Below are positions 1 to 11,092 of a stretch of DNA of 64,000 bases, piece by piece (positions within the stretch are counted from its first letter, which is position 1; the number at the start of each line of letters is the position of its first letter). A model generated the notes under the pieces. The model was not told the origin of the DNA. It made no database searches and saw only the letters and a program-made list of their open reading frames with translations. Source of the stretch: Gnetum montanum (lineage: Eukaryota; Streptophyta; Gnetopsida; Gnetales; Gnetaceae); contig MNCI01027444.1 in NCBI GenBank assembly GCA_015680685.1, positions 480,004 to 544,003 on the forward strand, read 5' to 3'. The position numbers and the translations under genes are program-made.

Positions 1-209
1 TCTAGTTTAAAGTATTTTTAGACCGATAGCATGCACGATCTTTTTGGGAAGGTGAATGGCTAGCTTGAAGCATGTGAAGGCTTATGATCGGTCCCACTTT
101 TGTTAATGCGAACAGTGTAACTGCATCATGGCTAGCATGCTATGCTATATAGTATGCTCCACATTAAATAGAGAGAGAGAATGAAAAGTTTCTATTTTAT
201 GATTTTGGT

Positions 210-217
210 TATAAATA
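210..217 (+). promoter_or_regulatory. TATA box of the antisense gene in element D
   Basis: TATAAATA followed by AGGG lies 186 bases upstream of the first good ATG (403) of the intron-containing gene on this strand. TATAAATA is the usual plant TATA form and the spacing leaves a ~160-base 5' UTR. The assignment rests on position and motif only. Bases 1-209 hold no other recognisable feature except a short GA run near 172-180. Confidence 0.5.
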
Positions 218-299
218 AGGGTTTACCCCTAGTAAACTTGTCATTTTTGCCATAATAGCGTAGAGCTTGCATTCTGAGCGCAGAGCAATTGTGCTAGCA

Positions 300-374
300 A
301 AGAGTAAGGTGGTGTAGCGTAGTTAAGAGTAAGGCAGTGTAGCTTAGTGAAGAGTAAGGTGATGCAGCGTAGCA
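300..374 (+). repeat. 25-bp tandem triplication in 5' UTR
   Basis: Three consecutive 25-base units start at 300, 325 and 350, each beginning AAGAGTAAGG and ending in a GTAGC(G/T)TAG-type sequence. The period is exact. The array lies between the TATA box at 210 and the proposed start codon at 403, so it would be transcribed as leader. Its function is unknown. Confidence 0.8.
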
Positions 375-1579
375 ACTGAAGGAGAGTCGGCAAGTAGGAT
401 AATGGCTCCAAAGAAGGAACAAAAAAGCAAGGCACTCGCTAAGGTTGACGAGGTGTAGGGAACCTTGGAGCGGAAATCGCAAGCACACGTTAAGGTGCAA
501 GAGGAGATGTCGTTGGCCCAGTAGGCTACTATGCCTTCTTTGTTTCCTTATGCCTCTGTCATTGTTTTCTTGTTTTTTTCTTGTTGTTTTCTCTTCTTTG
601 CACTTTTTGTCATTGCATTGTCATTATTTTGGCCTTTACACCATCATTGTTGCCGAATCAGCCATAATGGATGTAAAGACGTTGTGCTAGGGTTGCATGT
701 AAGGCTGCCTAGACCACCATCGTTGTGGCTGCAGTTACCATAGAGACTTGGCCGATTTAGGTATTTGACATGCAAATAGCATAGCGTATGACCCCCAGGA
801 GGGTTTGGCCATGTATGATGTGATAGGGTAACGCGTGTTCTATCGCGATGCGATGTGAATCATTGTGTCAAGCATAAGATTTCTCTTGGAACTAATGTAA
901 TATTTTGAACCATTATTTGCTCAAAGATTATTTTTAGGTCTTGTTGTTGCTACGCTAAGCTTTGTTTGCTATGCTAAGCTAGTTCTGCTACACTATTGCC
1001 TTCTTGTGTTTCGCTACGCTAGATGTATGAAAAGAATCATGCCACGCTAACTGCTAACTGCTAATTTTGCTATGCTATATCGAAACTTCACTCGAACATG
1101 ATGTTAACATTTGTCATTGTGTTGTGTAGGATAGCACTAAGGCCAATTCTGATCATCCTAGAGATTGTAGAAGTCATGTGCTACATGAGCAACCTAGTGG
1201 CCAACGTTCCTCCCCACCATGCACATGTTGGAGAGTAGGTAGTCTGGTTCCGAGAAGGGGCACAGGAGTTCCTGCAATTTCTCCTCCAATGCTTTAGCAT
1301 GATTTTTTGGTCAAGCATGGTAGAGGAGGTAGTGGCCACCATAACAAAGACCCTATTGCCTGGGGCAAACTGGGGTATTTTGCAATTTTTGATAGATGGA
1401 GCAATTAGTAGCAGGTAGGGAGAAGGATCCATCCAACACCCTAGAAATTTGAGGTGTTTAACCTGGATCTGGGATATGCCTGAGTACAATTTCTATCACC
1501 AATACAACACATTGTTTATTATGTGGCACATGGGAATATGTTTCCAAAATCCACCAAGAACTATCTACAGCGTCAATGG

Positions 1580-1661
1580 GTGAGTTTCGTGGCTATGTTC
1601 CATTACGCTATGTAATGCTTGCTATGCTAGACAAATGTTAGGGATGTGTTCCTGTTACCAG
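1580..1661 (+). other. Candidate intron, antisense gene D
   Basis: The donor is G|GTGAGT and the acceptor GTTACCAG. The element C copy aligns on both sides, with exon VNEEGL matching VNDQGL just after the acceptor. The donor has been lost in C (GATGAG). Confidence 0.55.
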
Positions 1662-1936
1662 GTTTTATGTCAATGAGGAAGGGCTTCATGATGATACAAA
1701 CATGTTGTCCCTGGCATGAATGGTGCTATGGGAGTTTTCTGCCACTGATAACATACGCGTAGGTGTGATTGGCCAGTGCAGGGATGAGTACCATACCTAC
1801 CCAACCCAGTAACCTAGGAACTACAACAGATGCAAGGATTCTGGTTGGTTGGATGCAAGGTGGCCACCATTTAAAACAATCACCATTGAAGATGTTTTGG
1901 TTGATCTCCCACTATTCGCATCACCGTAGAAACCTG

Positions 1937-2049
1937 GTAAACTGCACTGTGGTTTGTTGCATGTCTAAGTGTTGTTTTTGTTAAACTACTACTTATGCTT
2001 AGCCTAACTCTTTTTTGTGCTTTTATGTGTTTTATGCAAACTACCATAG
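1937..2049 (+). other. Candidate intron, antisense gene D (acceptor conserved in C)
   Basis: The donor is CTG|GTAAAC and the acceptor ACCATAG. The next exon begins GVKKSQEVMVI. In element C the aligned exon begins GPSTLTNVTIL straight after TTTCTAG at 44322-44323, so the acceptor position is the same in both copies. The intron is T-rich, as plant introns are. Confidence 0.65.
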
Positions 2050-3087
2050 GGGTGAAGAAGTCACAGGAGGTGATGGTAATCACCTCTAGGAACCAAGAGG
2101 CCAATATCTACTTCAAATATGGGGAGGTAGATTTGAGCCAATGCTAGATATGGAGCATGGCCTCAGAGTCCTTGACCAGGAACCTTCAAGCCGCTGGGCT
2201 CATGGATTTGTTCCTAGCCCCAAATCCAAATGTCCCTACCACCGAGATGTTCACCCTAGCCAACTCCTTTTCTGAAAAGGTAGACCGCTTCCACACACGC
2301 ATACATGGTATGTAGGTGGTCCTTGAAATTAATGACTAGCTATTTGCAGACCTTTTCGGTGTCCCTGTTAATGGCTTCCTTGTCAGGTTGAGGACCAAGA
2401 GAGAAGTGAACCTTCAAAGGGAATACATTGAGGAGTGGTTAGGGGCTGAAAAGGGGTGGAAGGGAATCCTCATGGAAAAGGTCAGGTCAAGTGTTGCCAA
2501 AGACATTTATCCCATCTTCCATGCTCATGTGTTCCCCCAACTACTGTCCCAAAGAAAGGTCCTTGGGATTGAACAAGCTTGGGTTATGTGAGAGGTTATG
2601 GAAGATGGGGTGCGCTACAACTAGGCATAGTTTCTATGTAAGGGCTTGCAAAATGAAATGGTCAGACTTCATAAGAAGCAAGAGTCCTATTTCAATGTGC
2701 ACTTCACCTTCTACATAGCCTATTTGCAACTTTTCGTGGAGTTCTTGGTGGTTCACGATAAGGGAGTTTTGGTTATGCAAGATAGCAACCAGATTTCCAA
2801 ACCATGGATTTTCCAGATTCTCTGGACCACCCGAGGCTAAGATCCCCCAGAAGTCATTGGGGAGTCATTTTCTATAATGACTAAGGATTGGGTGACCTGC
2901 AACAGTGTGGGTGATGCACCCCTTGCTACTGTAGGTAGTGTATTATAGGGGAAGCATCTTATCGTTGAAACAATGGCCATCAAGTCACAATGAAAAAGGC
3001 CTCGCTTAGATGAGGAACCACCCCACACATTTGGAGAAGGAGGGTTGTCACTGTGGTTTAAGTTACAGAGGCCATAGCCTCCCATCG

Positions 3088-3227
3088 GTAAAGGCTCCTA
3101 TGTTTGATTATTTATTCACCTTTTTTTTAAATGCTTGCTACGCTAAGCAGCATAGCATAGTGTAGCACCTACTTTAAGCTAACGTTGTTTAAGCTACAAT
3201 GCTAACATGTTTTTTTTTTGTTGCCAG
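3088..3227 (+). other. Candidate intron, antisense gene D (matched in C)
   Basis: The donor is TCG|GTAAAG. The acceptor follows a run of T (TTTTGTTGCCAG). CTAAC branch-point-like motifs and several copies of GCTACGCTAAGC-type repeats lie inside. The counterpart in element C is 43275-43169. Confidence 0.65.
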
Positions 3228-3699
3228 AGGAAGAAGAAGAAGAAGAAGGAGAAGAAGAGGAAGTATCTGCCCCCAAGTCAGGGGCAGCAAATAAGGATAC
3301 GGAGGGCCCAGTCATAAAAGAGAGGGCCCCTGTCAAGAGGGAAAAAGCTCCCGCCATGAAGAAAAGAACTCTTGTCGTCAAGAAGATGCCTCTTTCTAAA
3401 GAGGAAGACTTTACTAACGATGAAGAGAAACATCCTATGGATGAGAAGGGTGTCAGTACCTTGAAAGGGAAGGCACCAATGAATAAAGAAGTAGCTCACA
3501 CCAGCCAAAAAGAGACTTGCTAGAGGTCCCTCTATTGAATGAAGTTTAGCATCGGGGGAGCGGACACATGCAAAGGGTGCTACCATGACTTTAATCTAGA
3601 AAGGGGAATAACTGTAACTAGATGCTGGTGAGTTTGACAATGTATTCAATGACATGTCGATGGGAGATCCCCCCATTAGCACCCTCGAGGGTTTACTGG

Positions 3700-3803
3700 G
3701 TAGGAGCCCCTACATTGTCATTCATGTTGCTTGCCTTTTTGTTATGGTCTACCTCGATCTGACACATTTAGTTGCATAACAGACACCACTAACAACATTG
3801 TAG
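3700..3803 (+). other. Candidate intron, antisense gene D (matched in C)
   Basis: The donor is GTAGGA and the acceptor CATTGTAG. The exon before ends NVFNDMSMGDPPISTLEGL, aligning with ALFDEVVLVTSPIIILEEG of the C copy. The exon after carries KFTFMQGVVDNMVNCL, aligning with KVEFMHGMTKDIINWL. Confidence 0.6.
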
Positions 3804-3917
3804 GACCTCCCTTGGTTCTCCTAGAACCATGGGCCGAGACCCCCAACAAGTTTACTTTCATGCAGGGGGTAGTCGACAACATGGTCAATTGTCTCAGACA
3901 GGTTGATCCTAAAGTGG

Positions 3918-4027
3918 GTAAGTGAAATGGCTACGCTAAGCATTTTGAAGTTGCTATGCTAAGTTTGTTGAGTTGTTAACTTTGCTACGCTAATGTGTTT
4001 GATGCACTTTTTTATGTATTGCAATAG
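3918..4027 (+). other. Best-supported intron of antisense gene D
   Basis: The donor GTGG|GTAAGT is close to perfect and the acceptor is TTGCAATAG. The interior is T-rich, with CTAAG and CTAAT branch-point candidates inside GCTACGCTAA-type repeats. The homologous intron in C (42742-42646) falls at the same place, right after the aligned KFTFMQG/KVEFMHG segment. Confidence 0.75.
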
Positions 4028-4829
4028 CCTCTCAACTCAAATGGGACTCGATTCGAGTATTAAGAGTCAATGCCGCACCAACATTACCACCTGAAGTAAT
4101 CGAGGTGCCTCGTCAGATATACAACAAGGCTTGCAAATGCGTTTTGCACTCGGCATGCTCCTTGTGGGAGTGCAGGCATGTCAACGAGGACCTATGGAAG
4201 TGGGTCCAGAGGACAAATAGGGATAAAGTAGAGCTGAGCACCGAGGTGGGAGATCTCAAATCCAGGAATGATTTCCTCCTGGCCTATGCAAACAATGATG
4301 ATGATTGGTGCACAACTGTCATAGATTACGCTACATATTGGACAGTCGTGTGGTGCAACAATGAGGCCACCAGAGAAATCATAGAATAGAGAATGCAAAT
4401 GGACTTACTAGCTCAGAAGAATCAAGATTGAAAAGATTATAGTGCCAGATTTTATGAATGGGAGCAATCCCAGAAAAACCATAAGCATATTTATAAGCTG
4501 GAATGTGCCACCTACCGCAAACTATATAGAGATGCTTCTATGAAGGCATTCACTTGTAAAGAATTTATAAATGCTATTGGTGCTTCTAAGGCTTATAGCA
4601 AGTTCATGGAGTAGGTGATGGTCACTGAGTCTCCTGAATGGGAACTGGACCTTTCCACAAGTGAGACTGCCACTACCTCCTTTTCTCTGCGACCGTCGAG
4701 ATGGACGACCATTGAAAAGGAGAAAGTTGCCACAAACGCTAGACTGAGCGATAGGCACTAGGTTGATATCACAGAAGATGAGATCTAGGAATGCCTCAGG
4801 CTTGGGTTAGACCGTATACCCTTTGAGAT

Positions 4830-4935
4830 GTAAGCAAGACCATCTCGGGTTAGTCATTTCCTATTATGCAAAAGTTTTATATTTTCCTAGCATTTATGTG
4901 TTCATGTAGCTAACTATTTAACTATTGTAATGCAG
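4830..4935 (+). other. Candidate last intron, antisense gene D
   Basis: The donor GAGAT|GTAAGC and acceptor TTGTAATGCAG precede the acidic tail exon. The reading phase across the junction is not preserved as written, so either a small indel has occurred or one boundary is off by a few bases. Confidence 0.5.
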
Positions 4936-5200
4936 GCTCCAGGTGAAGATGTAGGGCCTATTGAGGGCAAAGATGGGGATGTAGGTGAAGGTGGTGCAGA
5001 GGAGGAGAATGCAATAAGAGATGATGTAGGAGTAGGCGGAGCAGGTGAAGATGATGTGGGCAAAGATAACCCATGACGGCATGGGGTTTTTAAAATTTTG
5101 AAATTTTTTTAGAAATTTTGTAAAATGTTTAATGAAGAAAGCAAACACTTGAATGAAAATTGGCTTGATTTTATGCTATGTTTTTTTCCTGATGTTTTAG

Positions 5201-5482
5201 TTTTAGGCCATTTCGAGCCCCTCCTAGTTTTAGGCCATTTCGGGCCATCGCTAGTTTTAGGCCATTTCAAGCCATCATTAGTTTTTGGTCATTTCGGGCC
5301 ATCATGCCATTGCGTAGTTTTAGGCCATTTTGGGCCATGGTATAGCATAGGTTTAGGCCATTTCGGGCCGCGAACATGACATACTTAGAGGAAAAATAGT
5401 TTTTGGTTGTTTCAGGTTGCAGCTAGTTTTAGGCCATTTCAGGCCATGGTGTTAGTAATGTAGTTTTAGGCCATTTTGGGCC
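5201..5482 (-). repeat. GGCC minisatellite between gag-pro and antisense gene (element D)
   Basis: About nine copies of a 19-base motif (plus strand TTTTAGGCCATTTCGGGCC) begin at 5201, 5228, 5255, 5282, 5318, 5351, 5401, 5427 and 5464. The first four are spaced exactly 27 bases apart. Read with the element, the motif is GGCC...GGCCTAAAAC. The same family occurs at three module boundaries of element C. Bases 5076-5200 are a T-rich probable 3' UTR of the antisense gene. Confidence 0.85.
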
Positions 5483-5646
5483 GTGGGATAGTACACAAGT
5501 GATGCACTGATGCTCTAGAAAATAGCTAACTAGTACCTAGCATAGATAACTAGATGTAAAGCAAAAAGGTGGTAAGTGTACAAATGCTGGTGACTGGGTA
5601 AGAAGTAATGGGGTTGCTACGCTATGTGTAGCTACTTTTTTCCCCA

Positions 5647-6480
5647 TCATGGATTGGGCAAGGCGTAGGGTCGAGACGCTTTGCTATGACCTTCACCCAT
5701 ATCATTGTACTCTGATTGGAAGGGAAACTCTACCCATGCGTTTTCATTTTCTGAACTAGCTTGTTGAGCTAGTTCTTTTGTCGAACAGTTAGTTGCAGAG
5801 ATAGGCACTTCATTCTCAGAGGTTACAACTTCTGATCCTTGTTCCATGTATAAATTATTGATAGCCTATGTAGCTACCTTGTTACCATGGATTACCACCT
5901 CCCTACCTGCATAGGGCAGATGAATCTCCTGGTGTATGGGCAAAGAGATAACCCTAAGTTGCGCTCCCCAAGATCAATTTAAACTTGGGCATCTTTTCAA
6001 ACATGATGAACGTTGCATTTGTGGGGAACTGGTCCCCTACCATGAAGTCAATATAGACCATGCCTTTTACCATGACCTGTGCCCCATTAAACGACTTTAG
6101 GCATGACGTTGTTGTGGGTTTGATTTGGTTGACCAAACCCAGATTGTCCACAATAGGAAATGGGATGACATTCGTAGCAACCCCGTCATCGATGTGTACC
6201 CTATGGATCTTATGTTGGCTGACTCAAATTCTGATGGACAAGGGTGTTGTGGTCACCTGACCCTTTTCAGTGTCTTCCCTAATGAAACTGTCACAAAAAG
6301 TTAGTTGGGACGGTTGAGGCTTCGCAGGCACAGAAGGAAGCATGACCAAATGGATTTCCTCCTCTTCTGCTAGCATGTTCTCGACAATTGGAATTACTGT
6401 TAACATGCATACCAAAGCCTCACAGTGCATGATAGACATCATGATCAGGTTGTATAGGCTCAACATGGTGTTTTTTTGTT
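5647..6480 (-). pseudogene. pro: Aspartic protease and C-terminal part of gag-pro, element D (Tat/Ogre-like)
   Basis: The protease end of the polyprotein reads right to left. The catalytic site is HIDDGVATNVIP (about 6205-6165), with D-D-G where retroviral-type proteases have D-[ST]-G. It is followed by LGLVNQIKPTTTSCLKSF and a hydrophobic MPKFKLILG segment near 5970. The last 60 residues end ASRPYALPNP and align with SRPYSLTNL at the end of gag-pro in element C. A conserved preceding helix (MLSLYNLIMMSIMHCEAL) matches ITLSLYELIMTSATHHEVL in C. The frame is interrupted by TAG and TGA codons. The enzyme would have cut the Gag-Pol polyprotein in the virus-like particle. Confidence 0.75.
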
Positions 6481-9450
6481 TCAGAGCCTATTTGACCTGG
6501 GTGAGGGCACTCAAGAGATCCTGATCACCCTCCTGTTTACTACCCTTTTCTTCTTCCATCCATCCAAGAAGATGAATTTCTTGAGGAGTGGCAATTTTGG
6601 ATCTAGGTTTAGACCCTTTTTGGTGGGACAGCGAAGACTATGGGGGCGTAGTAACATTCCCTTTTGGTAACAAGGATGTAGATGCAAGGGGTGAAGGCGT
6701 AGTCTTGGAAGTACCTAGGGTGGTACCTTCCATTGACGTCTCATCTACAAAGCATAGTTCTCATTTCTTAGGATGTGAAGGTTGTGGGGTTGTCTTATGT
6801 GGGGTGGGGTCTATTGAATGGTCTGGCCCCATGATAATGAATAGAGCTAATGGTGTCAGTGCACATGGTAGTGCGGTTCTGCTAATAGGTGGTGTAGGGG
6901 CAAATGCCGTAGGGAGAGATGGTGCAGGGGTGGATGCCTGAGGAGGGACTCTTAATATGAATGATTGTTGTAGGCTTTTGTTAGCTGCTGGTGGTACTGG
7001 TGAGCTGTGTTGAGGCACGTGGACCACAAATGGCTGCTAGGGTAGTTCAAGATTACTATCAATGTCGATAGTGTTGATGATGTAGCCAGCATTGTTGGAA
7101 TTAAGGGGATCCGTGTAGACGTGCAGAGATTGATTTTTAGGGCATGCTAGGTTGCTTTCATCTAGCACTAGCTTCCCCTGATCAATCATCCTTTGGATGT
7201 CATCCTTTAATGCCATACTATAATCTATGTTGTGACCACACTATTGGTGGTAGTCACAAAATTGATCCAGCCTGAAACCCTTAGGAACTGGAGGCTCGTT
7301 GGGAAAGGCCAACGAGGGGTTCTTGAGAAGTTCACAGTACCATTTGTGCTTCTTATTCCCCTCCTCTGACATTCGTTTATGTTGGATGTACCTAGCTGCT
7401 AGTAGTTGCTTCAGAAGATCTGAAGGCTTGATAGGCAATGGGGTATACTTTGAGTGATCTTTACGTTTGAAGTTTGGTTTTGGTTGTGCAGATGTCTCAG
7501 AAGAAGACGTGGAAGGTTGTGGTGCATTGCCCTATTTGGGCACTGGGTTAGCTACAGGTGTGGCCAGTTTCTGGTTGTTCTTTTTGCTTTTGCTGGGTTT
7601 AGCCTCATTTTCCATAGTGGCCATTGTGGCAGTTGTAGCCTTACCCTTGTCTTTGTCCTTCTTTGTGAAGATGTTTTTATATGCAACATAAGCCAGGTCT
7701 TTGCTTACTTTGGCTACATCTTGAATGCTCTTAGTTTGGGCAAAAGCCTAACTAAGAGTACGAGGAGTGAGATAGTATAGCTTAGACTTGATAAAGTCAT
7801 TCACTGCACCCTTGGAAAAGACCAGTAAATGGGCCTCTATGATGGGCTTGCAGATTTTGTTGAGGGTAGCACTCCACTGCTAGATGAACTTCTGGACTGG
7901 TTCCAGAGGATCCTACTTCACGCTCATTAGTTGATCCAGTGTGACTTCTGGCTTTAAGTTATACTTGAAGCATGTCACAAACTAGATCAGTAACTCCTCT
8001 AGAGTTGAGATGGAGGAACATGGCAGCATGCAGTACCAGTATAGGGCTTTTCTGATCAAGGACATGGCAATGACTCAGATGACCATATGTGATCATTGTT
8101 GTAGGAGAAGGGACTTAGACCTAAACATAACAAGATGTGCATTGGGATCCCCCTCCCTGTTGTATTTTGTAAAGTGGGGAAGTGACATCCTGGGGGTAAC
8201 ATTAGTGTAGGGATCGCCAGGCTAATGGGATCATCTTGGTAGAAGTTCATGACTTGTACTATGTTGAACCCAACAACCTTGAGGCATTTTATTTCCTTGG
8301 TAAGGGTCTGAATAAGCTAGAACTCTTGATCCAGACCCAGAGATGGCACAGATGTTTGGGGAACTACCGTAGCAGCTCCTGTCTATGGAGTAGTAGGGGT
8401 AGCAATGTGACCCGTTAGTAGTGCCATTGGGGTGGCCCCTGTGAATAGTGGTTCCTACGCTGTCCATCATCCAGTAGGTGGTGCTATTGGAGCGGTAGCC
8501 ATGGGTTGTGCCACGGAATGGATAGCTTGTGTGTGAGGTGGAAAAGACCATATTCTTGCGCCAAGCTGTACCATTTGCAGGGTTTGGTAGGTCTAGTGGG
8601 GAACGTGGTGAGACATCTACGATGGTTGTGTAGTAGGAGGAGAAGTAAGTGGGGTCCAGCATGTGGACAGGCCTAGGCCCACCACTGATGGTGGAATAGG
8701 TGTAAACGTAGGAATGGAAGCAGATGCTACATACGACTACTAGGTAGGTACTGTGTGAATGTATGGCAGGGTAGCTATGATCGATGCATGATGGGATGCA
8801 AGAATGAATTTATGAATAGTTTGTAGGGGAATAGTGGCTAATAATGAAATAGGGAAATGGGGGCATTGATACGCTGTGGATATGACATGGCTACCCATCA
8901 CAGATGTAATTGCAGGTTGCAACAGTGTAGGCGTGATTACGAAGGGAGCGAGAATTGACATCAGATTCATTCAAAAGGACAGGGTAGGAAGGATGGTGGT
9001 AGGGTTGGTTTGACCTCCATCGTAGGATTGAGAATCCAGTTCCTCTTGTCCATCCTAGAAAGCCTCATCATGGTGAGACATTGTGTCTTGCAGTTCCCTA
9101 AGCCTAAGGGTCTGGATCAGTTCATCTAGACACCATTGGTTTATTTGCATTAATGGGATGGAAGTGCCTCGGGTGGGAACAAAATCCTTCCCATTGCAAT
9201 AGGTGAACTCGAAGCTACATTTCTTTTCAAGTTCTTCTGTATCTAAGGGAAGGCTTGCCTGCACCTTAGCATAGAGGAAGTTGTATCTCTCATGTTTTTG
9301 GGCCAAACCCTCAGGTCCTCGGCTTTGGATCTTGAGGGATCGATGTGGCCCCAGCCCTAGGCTAAGTGGTTGTTCGACACTTGTGATGCCTTGAATTGTG
9401 AAGGGAACCTCAAGGTTAGAGGTAGCAATAGTAGTGGTTGAAGAAGTCAT
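6480..9450 (-). pseudogene. gag: gag of element D (Tat/Ogre-like Ty3/gypsy)
   Basis: A decayed capsid polyprotein. The first ATG is at 9450 (MTSSTTTIATS). The N-terminal part has YNFLYAKVQ near 9275, matching YNFICAKIQ in element C. A Pro/Thr-rich linker follows (8970-8300). The gag core begins FKMPHFTKYNREGDPNAHL (near 8150) and continues with ALYWYCMLP (near 8030), FKYNLKPEVTLDQLM and VQKFIQQW (near 7835). A zinc-knuckle-like motif CDYHQ-x-CGHN...LKDDIQRMID lies near 7250-7180, followed by a Pro-rich stretch (7020-6760). Core order and motifs fit Tat-lineage Gag. Several frames are broken, mostly by TAG. The knuckle lacks one ligand (YSMALK where Cys is expected), a form also seen in element C. 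Confidence 0.8.
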
Positions 9451-9487
9451 TCTTGCAAACAAGGAAAAACCAGAAGATCTAACAGCA

Positions 9488-9805
9488 ATCTAAGGCTTTA
9501 TGTCCTACAGGGTTTCAGAAGAACTATCGAAGCGACCGATTTGCATCACATGGTACATAAACAACCTCAAAAGGGTGTAACGTTTACGCTAGCACATATT
9601 GAGGTAAAAAAATCAAGCATGACTACCGTAAAAACAAGGAGAATAGCTGGTGTTCAGAGGCTTTATGTCTTGTAGGGTCCCAAAGGAATCATTGAAGCAA
9701 TCGATCTGTACCACACAACATGCAAACAACCGTAAAAGGGTGTCAAGTTTACGCCAGTGCATGCTTGGGTATAGAACAAATACAAGACTACCTTAAAACA
9801 TGGAA
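9488..9805 (-). repeat. Two ~167-bp direct repeats in the leader of element D
   Basis: The block AGGCTTTATGTC...GGTGTAACGTTTACGC...GACTACC occurs twice, starting near 9492 and 9659 and diverged by perhaps a quarter. It lies between the primer-binding site and the gag start, the untranslated leader where packaging signals normally reside. Confidence 0.75.
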
Positions 9806-9817
9806 AGGACACCAAGA

Positions 9818-9836
9818 GACCCTCCTTCTAGTGCCA
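9818..9836 (-). other. Primer-binding site, element D
   Basis: The minus strand reads TGGCACTAGAAGGAGGGTC six bases inside the LTR end. Element C has TGGCACCAGAAGAAGGAC in the matching place. The initial TGG is the tRNA CCA complement. I could not name the tRNA with confidence. Confidence 0.7.
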
Positions 9837-10530
9837 AAAAAATGTAGCAACCGAAAACATTGACAGCTGAAAAACACCGAGAGGTCATCGATCGTGATAG
9901 TCTTAACCCCGAATCCACGCAAGGGACGTGCTGGATAAAACAGAGATGGGGCACCCTGAATGGTCTAGTCAATTAGGCAGGGACTTAATTGGTATTACTA
10001 TAACCTTTTGCAAATTTCTAAGTTAAAAGCAATGCTCATAGTGAAAATAATAATTTTTAAATGCGAGGAGATGAAAATGATGTAAAAATGCAATGACAAG
10101 TAGGAAAGAAAAGAAAACTAGAGATAAGAAAATGCACCACTTCAAGATTATGGTTTTACTTTGTCAAAGTGGATACAATTGGTTGCACGACACCAGAAAG
10201 CATAGAGATCCCAAAAGTAACCAGAGCACTCAAAAGCAACCAACAATGTACTTGAACATGGGTTCAAGAGCCGACAATGCCAAAATGCTACAAAGCCAAC
10301 TAGGTTAGCTTGAAATAGACAGAGTTTTTTTTTGCTAACTACTAACAGAATTGGCTAACTACTTGGGTTTGTTCTCAAAATGCTAAATGAAATTTTGCTA
10401 ACATTTTCCAACAAGAATTTCCAACTACTGCTTAAATTCACTCACAAATGCCAATTTGCCAATTGGCCAACCTTTTTTGCTAATTTACCAACCAACACCC
10501 TTGCCAACCCTTTGAGCATTGCTCGGCAGC

Positions 10531-10540
10531 GTATTTATAG
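10531..10540 (-). promoter_or_regulatory. TATA box of element D LTR
   Basis: CTATAAATAC on the minus strand, in the correct orientation to drive gag transcription from the LTR. Confidence 0.6.
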
Positions 10541-10720
10541 GTCCAGGAGAATGCGAGAAACACGATTTGGATGCCATGTACCCCAGACCCACAAAGTATT
10601 GATGTGTCTACCCTACATGGACATGCAGAGCTGATTGATTGACAAGCTTTCCATGCTTTAATTACACTATCAGAACATGGAGATGTGTTCCAATGATGCA
10701 GACAAGGAGGGAGGTGCATT

Positions 10721-10974
10721 GATGTAGTATAGCTACCTGCTATGCTATGCTACACTTTCAGGCATAGGATGTTGGTGTAGCATAGCAAATTACTACACTG
10801 TGCTACCTGCTATGCTACACTATGCTTTCGAGCGTATCATGTTGGTGTAGCATAGCAGATTGCTATGCTGTGCTACCTACTACGTTGTACTACGCTTTGG
10901 AGCATAGCATGTTGGCATAGCATAGCAGCTCTGCTACATAGTGCTACACTACATAGCGTAGCATAGCATAGCCA
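10721..10974. repeat. 70-bp tandem array of GCTATGC motifs
   Basis: GTTGGTGTAGCATAGCA-type blocks recur at 10771, 10841 and 10911, an exact 70-base period. Each unit contains direct and inverted copies of GCTATGC/GCATAGC, so every unit can fold on itself. It lies in U3 of element D. The same short motif populates the introns of the antisense gene at 950-1080, 3130-3190 and 3930-4000. Confidence 0.85.
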
Positions 10975-11055
10975 ACAGTTTGAAGAAGAAAGTTGTGTTA
11001 GAACCTTTTGCAAATGATGCAAGCTTCTGAACTATTCTAACTAGTTCCATATATT

Positions 11056-11092
11056 TGCTATGCTATGCTACGCTGCGTAGCATGGCATAGCA
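11056..11092. repeat. 37-bp near-perfect palindrome
   Basis: TGCTATGCTATGCTACGC faces GCGTAGCATGGCATAGCA around a short centre. Similar palindromes lie at 11209-11244 and 11398-11419. They are built from the same GCTATGC/GCATAGC words as the 70-bp array. Confidence 0.8.

Larger units (their letters stand above)
403..5075 (+). pseudogene. Decayed multi-exon antisense gene of Tat/Ogre-like element D
   Basis: A gene of unrecognised function lies on the strand opposite to the gag-protease frame of the same element. The proposed start is ATG 403 (GGATAATGG context; MAPKKEQKSK, basic). Coding blocks are separated by T-rich introns with GT/AG ends at 1580-1661, 1937-2049, 3088-3227, 3700-3803, 3918-4027 and 4830-4935, plus an acceptor at 1128-1129. 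The product aligns exon by exon with the antisense gene of element C (47170-41840). Paired motifs are MPEYNFYHQYNTLFI/MPEYSWYNDENTLIV, IEEWLGAEKGW/FLEWLGANMGH and HVFPQLLSQRKVLGIEQAW/HVFSNFLSQKKIIGLAQGW. Later parts are a Glu-rich then Lys-rich block (3228-3520), a Trp/Lys/Glu-rich probable helical block (4105-4750) and an acidic Gly/Asp/Glu tail (4936-5075). Scattered in-frame TAG/TGA codons, mostly where glutamine is expected, make it a pseudogene. Exons 403 to ~890 are uncertain. Confidence 0.6.

Noticed and set aside
403-5075. Assignment of the antisense gene to the plant mobile domain family
   Set aside because: Such proteins are common retroelement passengers, but I could not find their signature segments here.
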